Positions 44,283 through 48,750 of a stretch of 48,750 nucleotides of DNA are shown piece by piece. Numbering within the stretch: the stretch's first letter is position 1; every line of letters starts with the position of its first letter. Below the pieces are notes generated by a model, which made no database searches, was not told the origin of the DNA, and saw only the letters and a program-made list of their open reading frames with translations. The translations under genes and the position numbers were made by a program. The DNA is from JAAYAY01 sp964429355 (GTDB taxonomy: Bacteria; Planctomycetota; Planctomycetia; Pirellulales; Thermoguttaceae), in assembly GCA_964429355.1 (NCBI GenBank), contig CAYSCH010000018.1:1-48750 (forward strand), read 5' to 3'.

Positions 44283-44677
44283 GTCACCGATCCTGGCATG
44301 CGGCGGCTGCAAGAGCAAGCCGTGTCACGCCAAAACTCGCAATATTGAAGCCTTCCTGTGGAATTGCGAAGGTCCGCGACGTCAGGAAGAATACGGTTGC
44401 CGCGGATCGGCCTGCAGGCTGCTGCGGAGGGGTTCTCGCTGAGGCTTGGGATGGGTGCCGGCATGGGGTAAAGCCGAGAAGCAGGGAGCAGGGAGCGTCG
44501 CATATCCTCTACGGGCAACTCGCAGTCGCGGGTGGCATGCCCTGAGAGTACCATCCCCCACCACGGGTATCCGAGCCGTAGCCGTCCCGACCGCTTTAGC
44601 CGTCCCCGCCGGAGTGCCGGCGTGCGATGGAGTCTGGCGGCGTGGCGTGAGCTCAGCCTATCGTCACCATATGATGG

Positions 44678-45202
44678 CTATAGTTCCTGAAAGCCCTTTG
44701 TCATCAATTCACATCGTTCCGCAATCGAACATCGAAGCCATCGGCCTTTTCCCTTGGAGTGAGGGATCCACGATCCATCGCGGCTCCACAAGAGGCCACT
44801 TAACGTGGCCAACTCATCGTTCACATAGTTAACTCCATCAAATGCCTCAACCGAACCGGGGACAAAGCTACTCGTTGAGTCAACGCAAACCAAACGACCG
44901 CCAGCCGTGCCTGGCACAATGGACAAGTCCACTCGATGCCACTGGTCGGGGTACGAGCATCGTGTGCAACGCCACATCTCATCAACCACGGTTAGCCTAC
45001 CGAGATCATTCAACGGGTATAGTGCGTAATAAGCCTCAAGTTCTTGCTCCGATAAGTACTCGACGTCGCCAATGGAATACACTTCTGCGTTATTACGGCC
45101 GTCATTCCTGAGGAGCAACTTACTTTGGAGCAAGTTGTCGGCTTCGGGTTCGCCGCACCCGACACATCTGAACTCACCTCGGATGTACACGAACAACCCC
45201 AT
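44678..45202 (-). CDS. Zinc-ribbon-containing protein, possible immunity partner of the calpain-like protease
   Basis: 174 residues from ATG 45202 (six codons inside the longest frame). Two CxxC pairs, FRCVGCGEPE (near residue 12) and WRCTRCSYPDQWH (near 80), could bind one zinc. The rest is acidic and soluble; no signal peptide. It lies 123 bases downstream of the calpain-like gene on the same strand. By analogy with toxin/immunity pairs it may protect against it; no family recognised. Confidence 0.5.
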   Translation of the reverse strand: MGLFVYIRGEFRCVGCGEPEADNLLQSKLLLRNDGRNNAEVYSIGDVEYLSEQELEAYYALYPLNDLGRLTVVDEMWRCTRCSYPDQWHRVDLSIVPGTAGGRLVCVDSTSSFVPGSVEAFDGVNYVNDELATLSGLLWSRDGSWIPHSKGKGRWLRCSIAERCELMTKGFQEL

Positions 45203-45325
45203 GATCTTCGTCCTTAGCACACGAGAAGCCGCAGCTAGGGCTTGAGTGAGTGTTTACGGGGGTATTGCCCTTGCGACGCCTAAACATTAACATCTTCCGC
45301 TCCGTTTGTCAGCTATATCTCAGGG

Positions 45326-46285
45326 CTATGCGGAAAACACACCCCAGCTCGCACTGCAGACTGCCTTGAGGAACTGAGATGCACTCACCGTAACCAGGCC
45401 ATCGTTCGGGTCGCTGGGATTATCCGTGCCGTCCACGCCCCAGGGATTGCGTAGCGTGATCGTCGTGACGTTTCCGTGTGCATCACGAGTCATCGCGATT
45501 AGCGTGTGCGAATGACCGCCGATCAGTGGCACGTCCGAAGTCACGCCAATCACAACTGATACACTCCGGCGATTGGTCCATTGTTCGTAAAGATCGCCAA
45601 GAAACGCGTCGACGGACGAGCATTGTGCAGGTGTACGGTGAATGACACATCGGCTTGCATTAAATGCCGTGTATACCCCTCGTGTGCCCACTCTGGTGAT
45701 TGCGTTGTATTCGCTTCCCCAGGACCACACATCACTTCCTATTTGCTGCAAAACGAGTGCCTTCTCAACAAGGGCAGCCCACAATGAGTCTTCCCGGCCG
45801 AGACCGGCATATTTGGGGACCACCGGCGAATAGGAGACGGGCAAGTCGGCATCAACACGGTAGAATTCGTCGCCAAGGCGAACGCCAAAAGTCCCATCGC
45901 CCAAGTCAACCATGGCCCTACGGACTACCTGTGGGTTCTGGTGGGCAATGGCGGCCATGGACGCGAGCGTAGGGCAATCGCCAATCGCTCCCTGATGGAT
46001 ATCGTCCGCCTTGGGACCATCCTGGGCGAACAACGGCTTGTCCCGGAACGAGGCGTAGGTCTCACCCTTCGGGTCCGCAATCGCGTCTCCGTTGAGAGTT
46101 CGGTCCGCTCCATTTGCGAATGCCTTGACAGCCTGCAGTGTGTCGTCGGCTTGCAGTGACTCTACTAAATCCTGGGCCGTTTCTGTCTGGTCGGTCCAGA
46201 ACACGTCCCGGCCAGCGTTCCCATAAAGACGGTCTGCCGCCGCATTGTCGATGGTTACCAGGATATCGAACCGAAGGCGAGTCAT
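45326..46285 (-). CDS. Calpain-like (C2 family) cysteine protease with RTX-like segment
   Basis: 319 residues. Residues 14-30 (NAAADRLYGNAGRDVFW) resemble one RTX calcium-binding repeat. The catalytic core has QGAIGDCPTLASMAA with Cys104, GGHSHTLIAM with His258 and LRNPWG with Asn280, the canonical calpain triad. The residue after the Cys is Pro, where calpains have Trp (GDCWFL), which may change the active site. Family members are often the C-terminal domain of large surface or toxin proteins. The frame upstream of the ATG is noise, and a plus-strand gene fragment starts at once, so the N-terminal part was probably lost. A short stand-alone protease is the alternative. Confidence 0.75.
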   Translation of the reverse strand: MTRLRFDILVTIDNAAADRLYGNAGRDVFWTDQTETAQDLVESLQADDTLQAVKAFANGADRTLNGDAIADPKGETYASFRDKPLFAQDGPKADDIHQGAIGDCPTLASMAAIAHQNPQVVRRAMVDLGDGTFGVRLGDEFYRVDADLPVSYSPVVPKYAGLGREDSLWAALVEKALVLQQIGSDVWSWGSEYNAITRVGTRGVYTAFNASRCVIHRTPAQCSSVDAFLGDLYEQWTNRRSVSVVIGVTSDVPLIGGHSHTLIAMTRDAHGNVTTITLRNPWGVDGTDNPSDPNDGLVTVSASQFLKAVCSASWGVFSA

Positions 46286-46882
46286 GCCAACGCCTGACAG
46301 CCGCGGAAGATGCCGACGCCGGTTTCCTGACAGACGCCGGGGGAAGACTGTTCTTCACCTACAAAGGTCCTTCGACGGACTGGCATGCCGAGTTGTGGAC
46401 ATCGGACGGCACGGTCTCCGGGACCAGGAAGGTACTTGGCCCAAACGGAGATCCGTTCGTCTACTTGAACAATCTGGCCTTCGTAGGAGGAGAGCTGTAC
46501 TTCAGCGGTGACCTCAGCGAGACTTCGGGGAAAGACCTGGGGTCCGAGCCGTGGTACGTGGACTTGGGGCCAGGAATATCGGTCAGTGATACCACGGTTT
46601 CGGAAGACAAGAGCAATGCGACCTTCGGACGGGTCGGACGGCGCATTCAACGCGAGTCGCTCTGTTGCGACGGATGCCGTCCTTGCAGTCGGAGTCACGA
46701 TGGCCGAAATCAGAGACGATGAATCCTCGGCCCGGGTCCAGTCCATCGCAGGGTCCCTGGACAGCTCGTGGCTCGCAGAACTTGCTGGTTCCGCAGTGTC
46801 GTCGTCCCAACGTCGCCCCAACGGCTTGGCCGCGTTGGAACTTGTCCTCTCGGAAACCGGATGGTTGCCTCCCGAAGAGTAA
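46286..46882 (+). pseudogene. Decayed repeat-protein fragment (ELWTSDGT and Calx-beta domains)
   Basis: The frame from ~46288 reads GFLTDAGGRLFFTYKG, WHAELWTSDGTVSGTRKVLG, PFVYLNNLAFVGGELYFSGD and GSEPWYVDLG, which are ELWxTDGT-type surface repeats. A Calx-beta start follows (GISVSDTTVSEDKSNATF). Near 46622 the reading shifts by +1, and the next frame continues DGAFNASRSVATDAVLAVGV to AEIRDDES (the Calx-beta end, shortened) and stops at 46880-46882. The gene lacks a start, has a frameshift and an internal deletion, so it is dead. Confidence 0.65.
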
Positions 46883-47059
46883 TGGCCAGTTGGATTTCTG
46901 AGTGCCTGAGCAAGACCTCGGCACTTGTGTTGCGGTGTTGCTGCTCAGTGGGGAATCCGATAACAACGCGAGTTCTCGCCGATTTCGAGGACGGGGCTGC
47001 CGTTCAACCAAGCCTGGCACAGGCCACCATCATGGCACGAAATCGATACGCAACCTGCC

Positions 47060-48448
47060 TCAGAAGGCCCAGTTCACCTGGGCCACCAACTCGAAGTCGA
47101 AGGAGCGGTCGCTATCAGAGCTCTGCAACGGCGCCACGGCGGCAACCCTCAAGTCGAGCCCCCTCCGACACTGAAAATGTAGACCGGCAGTGAGGTTCGT
47201 GATGTCGACATGACCGAAGGAGTTGCCTACCTGAAGGAGACCAGGGGGGGGCCAGGATGCTGTCACCAGGTCGGCATTCTCCAAGGTCGTCGTGTAGTGA
47301 AACTCGAGTAGTCCGGCAACGCCTGTGAGGAAGGACGATCTAGGGCGCCGGAGGAGCCAGCGACCAACTGACAGATCGACGTACAACAGGGTTTGATCTT
47401 GAACTACTCCGACTTCGATGGGAGTATCAGTCCAGTCATTCACATGGAATGAGTTTCCGTTCAGATCGACATCGACTTGCAGGAATCCCTGGCAGAACCA
47501 GTTGTCGCCCGGCCGGTACAGGGCACCTACAAAAGGCCCCAAATGAACGGATTCGTTCTCCAGCCTATAGGGCATAAAGTACATCTCCCCTGAAACAGAC
47601 GGCCCGGTCGGGACATCTACCATTAGGCCCGCCGAGATTGCACAGCGTTCCGATTCGTGAAGCAGGCCCTTGACGGTGACCGAAATATTTCCGAGCGACC
47701 CGGAATCCGTTCGAGCAGTGAACAGAAAGTCATTCACGCCAGGGAAAGGCGGCCACGGGGACGCGTTGAACCACGTGGTGTCCTGGAATGGAATCCGAAT
47801 GTCGGCGGAGAACAAGTTGTCAAGAAACGCCCGCTCGAAACCAACAACATAACGATTGACGCTGAAATCGACCTGCCGGAATGCGTAGCCGGGAACCTCC
47901 CAGGAGAAGTCCTCGGCCCTGATTGCGTTGTGGAAATGTTGGTACGTGAAGTATGCCCGGTCGCGAGGTAGCGGACTGTTGTTTTCAGCAATTTTCGCTC
48001 GCTGCACTCCCGGGATATCGATGATGCCGCCGTGTGTGCTCGGCGTCAGCCCCAGAATCTGGCCCCGTGAGAAGAAGGAATCGCCGAACATGTTGGGCGT
48101 TGAATAAAGACGGTCGCTGTGATATCGCCGCTCGTTCAATCCAAGCAGCGAAGCCAACGACCTTTCCGGGGCCCGGTTGCGTGGCGGTTCCGTCGCTGCC
48201 TGACGGGCTGTTGGAGGGGCCTGCGGCGGTGAAGTGACTGCGGCCTTCGGTGCCGGCACCGTATGGCCAGAGGGCGACTGAGGAGCTTGGACAGGCGGGA
48301 CAGGGAACACCGGTTGCTCGGCCGTCAAGTCGAACGAGCTGAGGATCGTCTGAGCGGATTCTGGAGCATCGGATGCTGGGAAGGCGGGAGGAGTGACCGA
48401 ACTAATCAGCAGTATCAGACCGAAGAGTTCTAGCGGGTAACGCCCCAT
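47060..48448 (-). CDS. Exported outer-membrane beta-barrel protein
   Basis: 462 residues from ATG 48448 (GGAG 9 nt upstream; in-frame ATGs at 48463 and 48469 possible). A signal peptide (PLELFGLILLISSVTPPAFP) is followed by a Pro/Ala-rich ~70-residue linker and then a ~350-residue region of alternating strands, e.g. DRAYFTYQHFHNAI, VNRYVVGFERAF, SVTVKGLLHESERCAISAGL, ending in VAQVNWAF with a terminal Phe typical of barrel insertion. Such proteins are common in planctomycete outer membranes; function unknown. Convergent with the pseudogene; 177 bases separate them without a gene. Confidence 0.7.
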   Translation of the reverse strand: MGRYPLELFGLILLISSVTPPAFPASDAPESAQTILSSFDLTAEQPVFPVPPVQAPQSPSGHTVPAPKAAVTSPPQAPPTARQAATEPPRNRAPERSLASLLGLNERRYHSDRLYSTPNMFGDSFFSRGQILGLTPSTHGGIIDIPGVQRAKIAENNSPLPRDRAYFTYQHFHNAIRAEDFSWEVPGYAFRQVDFSVNRYVVGFERAFLDNLFSADIRIPFQDTTWFNASPWPPFPGVNDFLFTARTDSGSLGNISVTVKGLLHESERCAISAGLMVDVPTGPSVSGEMYFMPYRLENESVHLGPFVGALYRPGDNWFCQGFLQVDVDLNGNSFHVNDWTDTPIEVGVVQDQTLLYVDLSVGRWLLRRPRSSFLTGVAGLLEFHYTTTLENADLVTASWPPPGLLQVGNSFGHVDITNLTAGLHFQCRRGLDLRVAAVAPLQSSDSDRSFDFELVAQVNWAF

Positions 48449-48750
48449 AGCCGCAATCTCCATTCCCATCGATATCTGGAAGAGTGTATCGATTGCGCAA
48501 ACTACACTGTCAGTTGTCGCAATGTCGCCAAAGTGGAGCGACAATACAGCTCTTGCGGGCGATATCGAACCGGCCGGCATTGCAGCTTGAAAAGTACCGG
48601 AATATACGGAATAGACTGCCAGAATAGCCCAAATTCTCGCGACGCTTGGTCACGCAAGGTGAGACTATTGTTGGCTGACTGCCTGAAGGATAGCTGATCG
48701 CCCCGCAGTCGGGGATCAACGGCGAAGAACAGGTTGTCGATGCGGAGCGG

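Noticed and set aside
48502..48750. Minus-strand frame open from the window edge for 82 codons (beginning PLRIDNLFFAVDPRLRGDQL)
   Set aside because: The first part looks faintly protein-like, but the second half is Arg/Cys-rich noise and there is no family match; too little is visible to call a gene.
1..48750. CRISPR array, insertion sequence, integrase or prophage genes
   Set aside because: No regularly spaced repeats, transposase, integrase or phage structural gene was seen anywhere in the window.

Overview
The window reads as chromosomal DNA of a planctomycete. Evidence: high G+C, a giant secreted protein with the planctomycete LEPR-XLL-type N-terminal motif (FEPLEQRRLLS), DUF4838, GH106 and GH172 exported sugar-polymer enzymes, a MoxR-DUF58-transglutaminase operon, and remnants of ELWTSDGT/Calx-beta repeat proteins. 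Genus cannot be told from sequence alone.

Layout. 1-1850: tail of a Hint-processed polymorphic toxin, its probable immunity gene, a sulfotransferase gene broken by a nonsense codon, and a 51-codon ORF. 1955-4126 (minus): VIT1/CCC1 metal transporter and RarA/MgsA ATPase. 4549-8981 (plus): histidine kinase, response regulator, a promoter-hairpins-terminator unit that looks like a small RNA or regulated leader, and a large chemoreceptor-type protein. 9398-13389 (plus): SDR dehydrogenase, MFS permease and L-xylulose-kinase-like FGGY kinase, i.e. uptake and catabolism of a polyol or rare sugar. 13391-15834 (minus): small membrane protein, AroH chorismate mutase, two Hsp20 chaperones with a terminator. 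16405-20345 (plus): a compact type II fatty-acid-synthase-like cluster (dehydratase, ketoreductase, ACP, second dehydratase, ketosynthase). 20346-22562: 2.2 kb with no convincing gene but with a good promoter match, several hairpins, and a compact multi-helix fold at its right end.

22563-28869 (minus): two exported proteins, a GH106-like enzyme with a LamG-like domain and a DUF4838 protein. 29153-33458 (minus): moxR, DUF58 and transglutaminase genes joined by 4-nt overlaps. 33590-34078: TspO. 34801-39525 (minus): a 1574-residue LEPR-XLL surface protein. 40378-41065: promoter, orphan ORF and an in-frame continuation after a TAG. 41093-44062 (minus): Tat-exported cupin (lyxose-isomerase-like) and GH172 enzyme. 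44678-46882: calpain-like cysteine protease with an RTX-like segment, a probable partner protein, and a head-to-head junction with a decayed repeat-protein gene. 47060-48448 (minus): outer-membrane beta-barrel.

Themes: polysaccharide and rare-sugar use (GH106, GH172, DUF4838, cupin, kinase, permease), toxin/immunity modules near both edges each beside gene debris, and several non-coding structured elements. The least explained signals are the RNA-like unit at 6303-6495, the fold at 22425-22542, and the calpain module.
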